From Dipteris shenzhenensis (lineage: Eukaryota > Polypodiophyta > Polypodiopsida > Gleicheniales), in the NCBI GenBank assembly GCA_047967505.1, contig CM106539.1: DNA of 64,000 nt. One strand, 5' to 3'. Under the pieces are notes generated by a model, which did no database searches, had not been told where the DNA came from, and worked only from the letters and a program-made list of their open reading frames with translations. Made by a program: the position numbers and the translations under genes. Positions 12,201 through 24,200 of this stretch are shown one piece after another (position 1 is the first letter of the stretch; each line of letters starts with the position of its first letter).

Positions 12201-15200
12201 GAAGAAGTATGCTGAAACGAAGGGGCGTCTACCATGAAGCTAGGAAGGAAGGCCTGCACGTCGTTTCCTGACGTCATCTCTTTATGTCTTTCCTGAAGAA
12301 GCACAAGATGAAAGATTTGTTTTGGAGTTCGATGACGAGTGGTGGCACACCTGCAGCAAGCGCATGATGCTAGCAGGAAGAACTATCTCGAAGGCTAACA
12401 GTGGCGCGTTGGTGCTTGTTGGGGACAAAATCTTGAGAGCCAGGGAATGGACGTCTCTAAGAGCATAGCAAGGAGTTTCACTGACAAGCACAGTTTCATT
12501 GATGGAGTGCGTGATAGAATTGATGCCCATCGAATTTTCCATCGGCCAAGTGCTTCTGATGGTACCAACGTGGCCATCTAACAAGTAGTGTGAGCAGCTA
12601 AAGGATCTTCCATGCTTATCTGCGCAGGTGCCTGAGGGTAGCAGCGTGATCATCAACAAACAATAGCATGAGCAACAAAAGGATCTTCCATGCTTCTCTG
12701 CGCAGGAATTGCTAGATCGCCTTGAGGTGAATCCCTGGACAAAGGTCAACGACAGGCACGGGAGAAGGGGCTTACCACTTTGCTTAGGTCAGCCTAACCC
12801 CAGGCCCCCAAAAAAGGCCAGACTTGGGTGTTTTCCCTGCAGGTTCAAATAACCAGATTTGAGTGTTTTATTGCAGATTCAGACTGTCAGTTTTTTTCCT
12901 ACAAAGATTTGGGGAAACGTGCCTTGAGCAGAAAGTAGTCTGTCAGATCTTATCTGTCAGAAAGCAGTAAAGATATCAGCAAAATTGCAGAGGAATAAAG
13001 AAATATGCAGGCCTATGAACTGAGAAAGGGGAGTCAAATGCATTGTTGCAGCTACTTGCCGTAAGAAATTTTGTGGTTGACAGCCAGCTATTGGCATAAG
13101 TTTGGATTAAGTTGTGAATGCATATACCTCTTGCTGAGGGAAATTCCAGCTGGGACAAAAAAGATTGTGTGCATTAATATCATACTCTTTTCAGGCAGCA
13201 CAACTCTTCGTGTTTGTTTCTCGGGAGAACTGACCTTGACAACGACCCTTGGTCTACAAGAAGGGCTCACATGGCAGCACCTTCGACCCCCACTATGGTT
13301 AAGATTATGCTCTCTCCGGAAGACAAGCAGGAGGTCAAGTGTGAAGTAGAGGCTTTGCAGGACAGGGCCCCCGTGGGTCGCATTGTTGGGCTCACCTCGT
13401 CAAGGAAACAAGTCAGGGATTGGCTTCAGGCGAGCTTAGCCCTAGGGGCTGACCACATCCAAGAGGTCACGATCTATGGGAGAGGAGTCTTCCTCATGCA
13501 GCTGAACTCCCCCGACACCACGGCCTCCCTTGTCGAGCAGAGCCCTATCCTACTAGGCCCTCATGTCGTCTACCTCCTTCCTTGGTACCATGACTTCATA
13601 GTCGAGGACATGGATTCGACTCATCACGTGCCATGATTCCCAGTTACGCTCCGCTTCCCGGGGCTTCCAAAGGAGTACGGATCTATTCTTCCTTCCATAG
13701 GGAATTGTTTTGGCACAATTCTAGCATCTCCGCCACAAATAGCAGCTTCAGTAATGGCAGACGACGGGGTCCCATGCCTCCGAGTTATCGTAGAGCATCC
13801 AAAGTCCCTCCCAGAGGAGATCCTCTTGGAGACCTTAGATGGAGGCGAGTTCAGACAGCATGTGGAGATCTCTGGCTTGCCCGAGCAGTGTCTTCGATGC
13901 AGACAGATGGGTCACCTGGCACGAGACTGTTTGGTGGGCAAGGCCCCTCACCAGAGACAAGAGCAGTGTCTTCGATGGAGGCGAGTTCAGACAGCATGTG
14001 GAGATCTCTAGCTTGCCCGAGCAATGTCTTCAATGCAGACAGATGGGTCACCTGGCAAAGAAGGAGAGCCAGACTTAAAGAGCGCGAGAAGGCACAGACT
14101 ACTTCTTCCTAGGACACACGAAAGGGGAAGGGGAAGGTGCCAGTGGAGTCCCCGGAGCGGGCATAGATGGAGGAGGAGGAGACCTTTTTCGATCTCCCCT
14201 CGGACCCGCAAGCGACAGTAGAGCAGAGTACCCTAGTTTTCGTTCAACGGGAGTCTGGAGCCCCAATAGAGTCGGCTCCGGAGGTCCCTCCGCCTCCCCC
14301 ACCCCCTCCTCCTGAGGTCGCCTCCCCACCCCCCTCCTGATCCCGCCCCCCCCTTCCCTAGCTGCTGTTACTCTCGCCTCCCACCCCCCACGCCTCTCCC
14401 CCTCGCCCCCCCCCCCCATGTCCCCTTACAACAGCCTCCTCCCCCCCGCCCACCTCCCCCCCTTCCTCGTCTCAGCCTACGGGCAAGGGGGTGCTTGAGC
14501 ACTCTTCGACGCGGCCCACCCCTGGCTTTGCCTCCTCACAGTTAGGGTCATCGGGGACCTTTTATCAGCTTCCAGGTCCTAAGCCTCGCCCTGGTCATCC
14601 TCTTCCCAGAGAGTTTTGGAGCTAGGACCGTGGAACTACCTAGAGATTCCGGACAGATACCCGCTTGCTCTAGAGGTGTCAGTCTTGATTTTACAGCCCT
14701 GAAAAGGGGGTTCCATAGGAGTGTACAGCTCTCGCACTCGTCCCTTCTAGAGATTTTACTTCTCAGCTAGTGGGGAGGAGCTGTGGACCCCCATGCTGTT
14801 TGATCTGATGATGGGGTAGCAAATGTTCAGCATGATGGAGGAGTGGCTAGGCCTGCAGGGGAGGGAACTTTGGGTCTCCCATGGGAAGACCGCCACTTTT
14901 CAGTTGGGTTTCTCTGCAGATAGACGAGACTTGGGAGCAACTATTTGTAAGCTTCGCCTAGGTCCTGAGGTTCAACTTAAGCACGCATCATACTGGACGC
15001 TACAGCAGTGCGCGGATAGGCTTGGAGTCGAGGCCTCCTTGATGCAGTGGGCCATCAAGGTAGGCATCGAGCTAGTTACACCACTAGTTCGGCGCCGAGT
15101 GAATTTAGACTACTCCCCCTCCAAACCACCGACGAAGTCACAGAAGTTAGAGGTTGTGGTGCAGTCTCCTTCGCATAGGAGAGCCTTGTTTTCCACCCCC

Positions 15201-18200
15201 CGCCTCCCCATCAGTTGGAGCATGGTGAGTTGGAACGTGAACGGACTCCACGATCGGGCATGTCAGTAACCCCAGCACTTGTTACTTCGCCAGGAGTTAC
15301 AGAGAGCAATGGTTGGCAGGGCAATGGATTTCCTTTTGGTACAAGAGCATATGTTTTCTGCCTCGGACATTAGACGTAGACGCCACCTCCTTCCTGGGAG
15401 AGGCCTGGAGATTTGGTCTCCTGCAGTGGGAAGGAGTGGAGGGGTTTGCATTTCAATCTCGCAGGCGGTTGCATCAGAGGTGTATGACCAAGGGGAGCTC
15501 ATTACAGGTAGAGTAGTCTGGATGGGATTACGGATGGGAGATTCCAGGATTGGGATCCTAAACATGTATGCCCCAGCTTGTAGACAGCAGCGTTTGGCCT
15601 TCTGGAGGCGCTTGACTGATTGTCTCCCGGATGTAGACTTGTGGATTGTTGGAGGGGACTTCAACAATCTTGAGTTCGGAGATGACAAACAAGGGGGTGC
15701 TTCTTTCTTCGAGATGCCCGCGGCAGAGAAGAGTACTCTTTTCGGTCTGCGGCAGGGACCCTTGGAGGGAGGCTGAGTTCTCCAGGACCCCTGGCAGTCT
15801 TAGTTTCTCCTTTGGCCAGTGCCGGCATGATGGATTGCTTGAGAGGCAGGATAGGTTCTACGTTGGAGATTGGGCCATGCATAGAGGTGGTTCCACGGGC
15901 ACTCTTGCAGGGACTACCCTCTCAGACCACTCGCCGATTGTGCTTCATTTGGAGCAGCCCCGTTGAGGGCTCCCACAAAGGGGGGTTCGCATCCCAGATG
16001 CGTTGATGCAAGAGGAGGAGGTGCAGCAAGTCATATCGGAGATTTGGCAGCAGCCAGAGGACAATCCGGACGGTGGCTAGGCATCCTGGACAGCCGAGGC
16101 AATTCAGAGGAGCAGTGAGGAGCTCCGCACCTAGGCTCTCCACCGTCATTTTTCCCTTCAGGAGATAGAGAGAGCTTTGAGGCGTGACTTAGCCTCCATT
16201 GAGCATCTCAGGAAGCAAGACACGGAATCCCAGTGGCTTGCTAACAGATATGAGTGTGCACGTCTGGAGCTTCAGGACACGGAGTTGAGGAGGGCTGAGT
16301 ATTCTTACCATTCCGCTCGTGCTCGTTGGATACAGCAGGGGGATAGGATGAGCCACCAGTTCTTTCAGGCCACGGGGCCTAGGTCGGCAGGTGCCCAGTT
16401 GCAAAGACTGAGAGACACTAGCGGCAGGGTGGTTTCGGACCCTCATGAGATTATGAAGTTGGCTTCGGATTTCTATCAACACCTTTTTCAGGCTGAGGAG
16501 GAGTCCCCCCAGGTGCGGGAGGCCCACAAGGCGGTATGGGAGCATGTCCCAGTTGTGGTCTCTCAGGGCGTGAGCAGCCTGTTGGATTCTCCCTTCATAG
16601 ATGACGAGCTTCGGGAAGCTCTCAGGCCACTTCCGACTCAGAAGTGCCCAGGGGAGGATGGGCTGTCCCCGGTCTTCTTCAGAAGCTTTTGGCCCTTTGT
16701 GCACACCCCCCTTCGGCTGGCCTTTCAGGAGATGTTTGACTCATGAGCACTCCCACCGTCCCTGAGCAGAGGCTGGATTTGTTTGATCTCGAAGGGAGGG
16801 AACCGCTCGGACATTCGACAATGGAGACCGATCACTCTGCTGGACACCGCATACAAGATCTTAGCCAAGGTCTTGAGTTTGCGGCTACGACCCCATCTAG
16901 TCGACATCATTCACGACACGCAGACAGGTTTTGTCCAGGAGCGTAGCATCCTCGACAACATCTTCACCTTTTGGGAGGCGCTCGATTGGGCCAAGGAGGA
17001 GGCGCAGCCCCTTGCGATCCTGCTGTTGGATTTTGAGAAGGCCTATGATTGGGTAGAGTGGTCCTTCTTAGAGGGCACGATGTAGAGATTAGGCTTCTCA
17101 AACAGGTGGATCGGAGGGATCTCCGCCTTGTATGTAGGGAGTTCCAGCCAGATGTTGATTGGTGGGTTCACTGAGGAGGCCTTCCCGCTCACCCGCTCCG
17201 TGAGTTAGGGCTGCCCACTGGCTCCCTTCCTCTTTCTCTTTGTCGCGGAGGTGTTGGGCTATTTCCTGAGGTCGCAGACGGTTGGCCTCAGAGGGATGAG
17301 GCTACCAAACAGACAGGAGGAGGAGCTTCTAGACTTGGAGTTCGCAGATGATACGGCCTTGTATGTGGAGGGTTCGGAGGAGAGCCTGGATGCGGTCAAG
17401 GGGGCTCTTGAGGTTTATTGTACCGCCTCAGGGGCAAGGATCAACTGGGGCAAATCAGTCAGTTTTCTTTCAGTGACTGAGGAGTCCCAGGAGATTCTTC
17501 GGTGGGGCGCATTGGTAAGCTTCAGGTGGATCCCGAGTGGCTAGTCGGCGAGGTACTTGGGATGCCGTGTGGGCATTGACATCTCCGCAGAGCAGCAGAT
17601 AGCCTTGGTCCTTGAGAGCGTGAGGCGCAAGCTTCTTTACTGGAGCTCAGCCAAACTCTCTCTGGCAGGCAGGGCCTTGGTGGCTAACCAGGTCCTGTTG
17701 GCCACAGCCTGGTATATAGCCTCTTGCTGGTGTTTTCACAAGGATTGCATGGGACAGTTGAGACGCTTGGTGCGTAACTTCCGTTGGGCAGGATCAGATG
17801 GCACTCGCAACACCAAATCTAGAGTTGCGTGGCAGACAGTGATACTAACACAGGCACAGGGAGGCCTGGGTATTATAGATCCAGAGATGCACAGCAGAAC
17901 GCGGGCCGGCCGGCTCCCTGCGGACATGGTCTAGACTCCCAGCAGAGGCAGAGGCACGATTGGAGGTCCTTTCTCATCTGAGAGGGGCCGGCCAGAGGAT
18001 GGTGGAGGTAGAGGCAACTATTCCGAACTCTTGGAGGGAGGGACTGTAGGTTTTCACTCCGGCACACTGGCTAGGACAGTTCTCTAGGACGGGTGTACCT
18101 TTAAAAACTCAGCTATGCCCATAGCCGCCAGCCCCAACGAGCGCGCGGTTCTATGATGTGGGACTGGGCGGACTACTGCAGCCCTGGATCATAAGGGATC

Positions 18201-21200
18201 AGGAGATGGACAGGGTGTTAGGCTAGGTGGGTTGGCAGAGGGTCAAAGTAGTGGGACGCTTGGGCAAGGAGTGGTCGATCGACCCTTCTTGCATCACAGA
18301 CCTAGATGCCCCCCGCTGGAGACTATGGTTATGGGAGGGACGCCCTCTCAGCAAGATACAGTGGGACCCTAGAGAGTGGTTATGGCCGGTCAGAGCAGGT
18401 CTCTCAGAGAGTGGAGGAGATGTCTTTCTTCTCGTACACCACATGGATTGGACGTCGCATCCAGATGGACGCAATGGCCTGGACCCCTTCGCAGGAGAGA
18501 CAATGAAGTGCACAGCAGGTGCCCGATCAGGTTAGATCCAGATTTTGGGCCCACCTGTGGTCTATCCTGCGTCCACGGAAGATATCCTATTTCTTCTGGA
18601 TGGTCGCACACGGTGGTCTCCCAGTGGGCCCGTGGCTTGAGCAGATGCGGGTGGATGGCAGCTGCCACAGATGTACAGTTGGAGCTATGGAGACTATTCC
18701 TCACTGCTTATGGAGCTGCCCAGCAACTCAAAGGATCTGGCTCGTAGCGCTTTGGATTGTGGCACGGCTTCAGAGCACGTAGAGAGATTTCACGTGGGGT
18801 ATGGCATCTTGGCTTACAGAGGGGGGCCACGCCTTCTCCATAGACACAATCTCACCCGGATACAAGGTCGGAGCATTCACAGCATTGAGCTTCACTTGGC
18901 TACCCCCCCCCTTTCTCACCATCCCCCTTAGTCGAGAGAGGATGGTGTCTGGGAGACGATGGCCAGCATCACGGCCTGGAACATCTGGGTGGCCCGTTGC
19001 AGCTGGGTCATGGGCTAGCACCATGTTCCTCTGACGGCTACACTGGTTGCCATTTGGCAGGATATCATTTATACGTTGTGATCCATTTGGGAGCACGGCC
19101 TTCCAGGTTCTCGAGCTACCGACGATAGGCGGGCACGTTTCTGCAAGGCCTGGCCTGCAGGTGTATTTTATGATCTCAAGCCGCGAGGGATTCGTTGACT
19201 GTATAGTCCACCACCGTGGTTGGGCTAGTGTATTTTATGATCTCAAGCCGCGAGGGATTCGTTGACTGTATAGTCCACCACCGTGGTTGTTAGCCCCTGT
19301 TACAGAGAATCCCTAGGCAATGAGCTAGAATCTCTGGCAACAGGCGGGTTTTCTTTCAGCCCGTTCTTGTTTTTACCATACAAATTGGCAAAACCAGAAA
19401 GGTGCCAATCGTGGCCTGGATTTTAGGCATTAATAGAAGTTCCTTTTCTCTGTTTAAAAAAAAAAAAAGAGTTTAGGCAGTGCATCAAGATCTCCAGCTT
19501 TCTAGGCCAATGATTACGGACATTTGGCTTGGGACTATCAGAGACGCTTACACAGCGCTCTGACTCAGCCCTGTCACGCTGCTTGCCTAGAGAGAGTACA
19601 GGATGAGTCTGAACAGCGGATTGAGTCCCAGAGGCACCCTGGGTAGAGCCCTCGAGGAGGGGGGACTGGAACAAGGTGGAGCGCAAGAAGCCTAGCAAGC
19701 AGGCTCTAATGTATCGAAGGTGACGGGCTAGATTCCGCAAGCGTGTGCGAACAAAGTATGAGCCCGATCCCCCAGTCCTAGGGAAAGCAATCTGAGGGGG
19801 CCTCTTCTTTTCGCCCCTAGATCCTAGAGGAGGAGACGTTCTTCGATGCAAAGCCCCTAGCGACAAAAGTCCAGAGAACCCTGGCACTGGTCGGGCAGTA
19901 GAGTTCTAGAGTTCCCTCATCCCCGGTAGAGGCTGCCCCAACTGCTTTCCCTTCTCCTCCCCCCCCCCCCCACCCCAACACCCGCCTCCCCCTCCGCCTC
20001 CCTCATCCTCCCCTCCGCCCCCGCACGTCCCCCCAGCTGCAGTTACCCTCACGACCCGCCCCCGCCCGTACCTCGTCCCCCACTACTACAGCAACATCAA
20101 CCGCTTCCTCCTTTTCCTCCTGCCCCATAGCCACGGTCCCATTTCGAAACCCTATGAGGCTCCGGTGGCCCAACCTTTGGGCAAGGGGGAGATCAGGGCT
20201 CCCCCCCCCTCCAAGCTGAGGCTTCTTCCTCTCACCTGTAGCCAATTCTCCCCAGGACACAGTCTCTTCATAGGCTCCACAGAAAGAGGGTTTGTTCTCC
20301 CCGCTTCCAAGTCCGAGGCCCCACCCAGGACTACCACTAACGAGCGAGTTCTAGAGGGTCAGACCCTAGAACTACTTGGAGGTCTCGAATGCCTACCCCT
20401 AACTTTAGAGGTCACAGTGTTAATTTTGCAGCCTCGAAAAGGGGGCTCCATCGGTATAGTTAGTCCCTGCACTCACCCTTTTTGAAGTTTCCATTTTGCC
20501 TCCACAAGAGAGACCCCATCTCTGTGTGATTGTATTCTGGGAGAGCATATGTACCGCATGATGGAGCAGTGGATGGGGCCACAAGAAATAGACCTATGGC
20601 TCAACTATGGTGCCTATTAGCTTGGCTTTATGGCAGAGGGACCAGATCCAAGCTTGGAAGTAACAATGATCCATTTGGCGCCAAAGGTGGAGGTCACACC
20701 CGACTTATTGGACACTACAACAATGCACCTATAAGTATGGACGGATTATCCGTCATGATGCAATGGGCACGGAAGGTTGGCATAGAGCTTGTCATGCCCT
20801 TGGTACGCCGTTGTATAGATACAGATCCTTCAAATTCATAGAAGTCCGGAGGTTGTGGTGCAGGCTCCCACTCATAGGCGAGCCCAGTTCTCTCTATCCT
20901 CCTCCCCATGAGTTAGACCATGGTGAGTCGGCGGGCTATACGATCATGCACGCAGTCAACCACAACATTTAATACTTCGTCAAGAGTTGCAAAGGGAAAT
21001 GGTAGGACAAGCAATGGATTTTCTCTTGATTCAGGAGCATATGTTCTCAGCATCGGATATTAGTCGTTGCAGCCACCTACTCGCAAGATGAGGCCCAGAG
21101 GTGTGGTCCCTTAAATGGTAGGCCGGAGTGGAGCGGTTTGCATTTCAATTTTCCAAGCAGTGGCTCCAAGTCTTTGAGCAAGGCGAGCTTATCATCAGAC

Positions 21201-24200
21201 AAGCAGTTTGGATGGGCGATCAAGTGGATGAGTCTAGGATTGGTGTCGCCATTTGGTACTTCTCTCAAGAAATAAAGTATAAACTTTATTAGAATTGACT
21301 TTGGTTAACTAAGAAAAAGTTTTATTGTTTTACTTTTGCTTTGCATTGGTAAAGAGAACTGTGGGGAGACCCACAAGGTACTAGGATTAGCCCAAGAACT
21401 AGGAATGCATGCATTAAAGTGTTGGAGTTTGTGTAGGACTTGGAAGAGCGCCAAAAGGCTCAAAAAGCTGGAGCAAGTGGCAAAAAGCAAGCTCCACAAT
21501 ATTATATAGATTTATAGAGTGAACTCTTCTAAAATCTACTACAATATCTTTTAATAAAATTATGTCTCATTATTACACTAGTGCGGCAATCATGATGCAG
21601 GAAAAACTTCCGAGCAAGAGCACGGGGCCGCACAAAATTTAAGATCTCACCCACCAACGCATCACGTCGCGGATGTTTCCAAAAATAGTTTCGCGATATT
21701 CACATCTCACACATATCGATACCTATTCCATTCTTTGATAGAGGGTAGATTCACTCATGTTGAGTCACTTGGCAGTTTAGGTTACTAATTTTGGACGGCT
21801 AAAAGCAGGAAAGCTTTAGAAAAGCAAGTCTAGCTTTTAGCTAGGCCAAGTCTATAAAAGTTGGGGCCGCAGAGCTCCTAGATTCATTCAAGGTTGTACT
21901 CAATTCCATGCTCTTCACAGAGCCAGTTGTACAAAGTTTATTTATGTTGCAATCAAGACCTTCGGGGGGGTCCAGTCCTACTGTCTTCTTCTCTCTCTCT
22001 CTCGACATGACTATGTTGTACTTAGGACTTAGTACTGCCATTCTGCATTTTTTGCATTTTTTGCATTTTGCATTTTGCATTGGTATGGACGCTCGTTTAG
22101 TAGCTCCACTACCACAGCTCGTTGTATCAGGATTTTCACAGTCTCATAGACCCATCGGTCTTCCGAAGACTTTAATAAACTTTCTTTCTTTCTTTCTTTC
22201 TCTCTCTCTCTCTCCCCCAGTCGCCTACTCTTGATGCGAGTTATCTTCCACACCTCTTCAACTAGCCCCGCGCGTGAGCTATCCAGAGGCTTTAGATCCT
22301 GTTGCAACTAATATTTCAGCCTTCCCAAGGGCTCCAGAACTGCTGCAATTTGTACTAGGAGGCCACCTATCCACAGCTCCACAGGAAAAGCCCATTCGAA
22401 GTCATCATTTTGCCACCTATCCTCAGAAGAAAGGACGAGATATTTGCATTTGGTCAGTATATTCGAGACTTGGACACAACCTTTTCCCAAATTCGGACAG
22501 CAATTGAAAGATCTCAACAGAAGCAAAAGAAGGCTGCAGATAAGCATAGGAGAGAGATGAATCTCCAAGAAGGAGATTGGTTGCTACTTAAGTTTGAAAA
22601 AGCACGTCTCAGAAAAATGAAAGGGAAAGAAAAAGTATCCCCTAGATCTTATGGGCCTTTCCGAGTTACTGAGCCCATAAATGAAGTCATGTATTGACTA
22701 AAGTTACCCGAGACTTGGAAGATTTACAATGCTTTTCCTGTGAGTCTTCTCAAGAAGTACCAAGGACCGCTTCTCCTCCCCGCATGAGCTGCCCCTCCCT
22801 CCTCTCAGCCTAGCCTCTCCTCTCATCCCCCCCTCCTCCCTCTCAGCCCCTCCCTCTCCTCCCGGCTGCTACCCCCGTCTCCTTCCTGCCCTCTCCTCCC
22901 TCTCTCCTCCCGGCTGCTACCCCGCTCTCCCTCCCTCCCTCGCCTCCCTTCCTCCGCTTCCTCTACCCCCCCCCCCCCACACCTCAGCCCTTCCCCCCCA
23001 CGCCTCAACCTTCCTGCCTTAGCCCTCCCCCCCCCCGCCTGTAGGAACAAAGTGGAGACAGGTTGTGAACACAAGTGAGCAAGAGTGCACACACAAGAAA
23101 GCTCCAATAGAAATGTTCAAATGAAACAATACAAGTACTTTGTATATATAGTACCCAAGTACTACTGGTCAGCCATAGGGTTGACTTTATGCCTACAACA
23201 CCATATCTTTGTAATCTCTTCCTCAAAGATATGGCTGAAAGTACCCGAGAAACATCTCACGTGTACCCTGCAGTACCTAAAGTACCATGGTTGCGCAAAT
23301 TCATCCAGATGGATATGCAACCTATGGGAGTACATGAAAACAATGTCATTGTGAATCACTTCACAACCCCCCTTGACATTGTGAGAATGTCTCTGATCCC
23401 CAAGCCATGTCGATGTCGTAAGAAAAGATCTGTTGATAGGACTTTGGTAAAAATATCTGCCACATTGTCCTTAGATGGACAATAGATGAGATCAATGAAG
23501 CCATCAGAAATGCAATCCCGTACATAATGATAATGATTTTCAATGCGTTTCATGCGAGCATGAAAGACAGGATTGTTGGCTATGGCAATGCAACTCTAGC
23601 TGTCACAGAAGATAGAGTTTGCTTCGCTTGTGCATGATGCAAGTCATGCAAAAGCTTTCTTAACCACATTAACTCCGTAGTGGCTGAATTTGCAGCTTTG
23701 TACTCTGCTTCACTGGAGGAAAGAGAGACTCGCTCTTGCTTCTTACTGAGCCATGAGATACAGGCTGAACCCAATGAGAAGCAATAGCCAGTAGTGGACC
23801 GTCTGTCGTCAATGTCCCCTGACCAATCCGAGTCGGTGAAACCACTCAGCTTTAGATCACAATCTGAAGCATAATGCAAGCCAAGAGAGAGAGTGCCATG
23901 GACATATCTGAGAACCCTCTTTGCTCCATTCCACTTGGACAAGATGAGCTTCACCATGTGCATCTGAAGCACGAGTTTCAGTGGGGGCAACAAAATTACT
24001 GCTAGAGCTATCCCTTTGCCTCTTCTTTTCATTGGCAGTCCTTTTCTGACAGTCTGCAATGTAATGCCTTGGCTTCTTGCAATAATTGCATTTGTCCTTT
24101 TTTTGATTTTTGCTTGTTTGATTTTTTCTTGAACTGCTTGCATTCCCCTCCTTGGGTTGAGTTGTATGGCTGTGTTTTGGCTCAAACTTTTTCTAAAATT

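Larger units (their letters stand above)
11685..19468 (+). mobile_element. LINE-A, nearly full-length L1-type retrotransposon
   Basis: This is a 7.8-kb element nested in LINE-F/B. Layout: 5'UTR of about 1.6 kb (11685-13270), ORF1 from 13271 with DUF4283-like domain and zinc knuckle, a proline-coding C-rich linker (about 14260-14480), ORF2 with endonuclease (from 15222), reverse transcriptase (about 16550-17550) and zf-RVT (about 18520-18760), a 3'UTR and a 13-A tail (19456-19468). The target duplication agagtttaggcag flanks it. Nearly complete structure with a clean duplication argues for insertion as a long unit. Many stops and frameshifts now disable it. It inserts by target-primed reverse transcription, as the tail and duplication show. 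Confidence 0.85.

Noticed and set aside
19423-19887. 154-codon minus-strand ORF
   Set aside because: Antisense to the LINE-F/B ORF1 sequence, whose protein similarity is on the plus strand.
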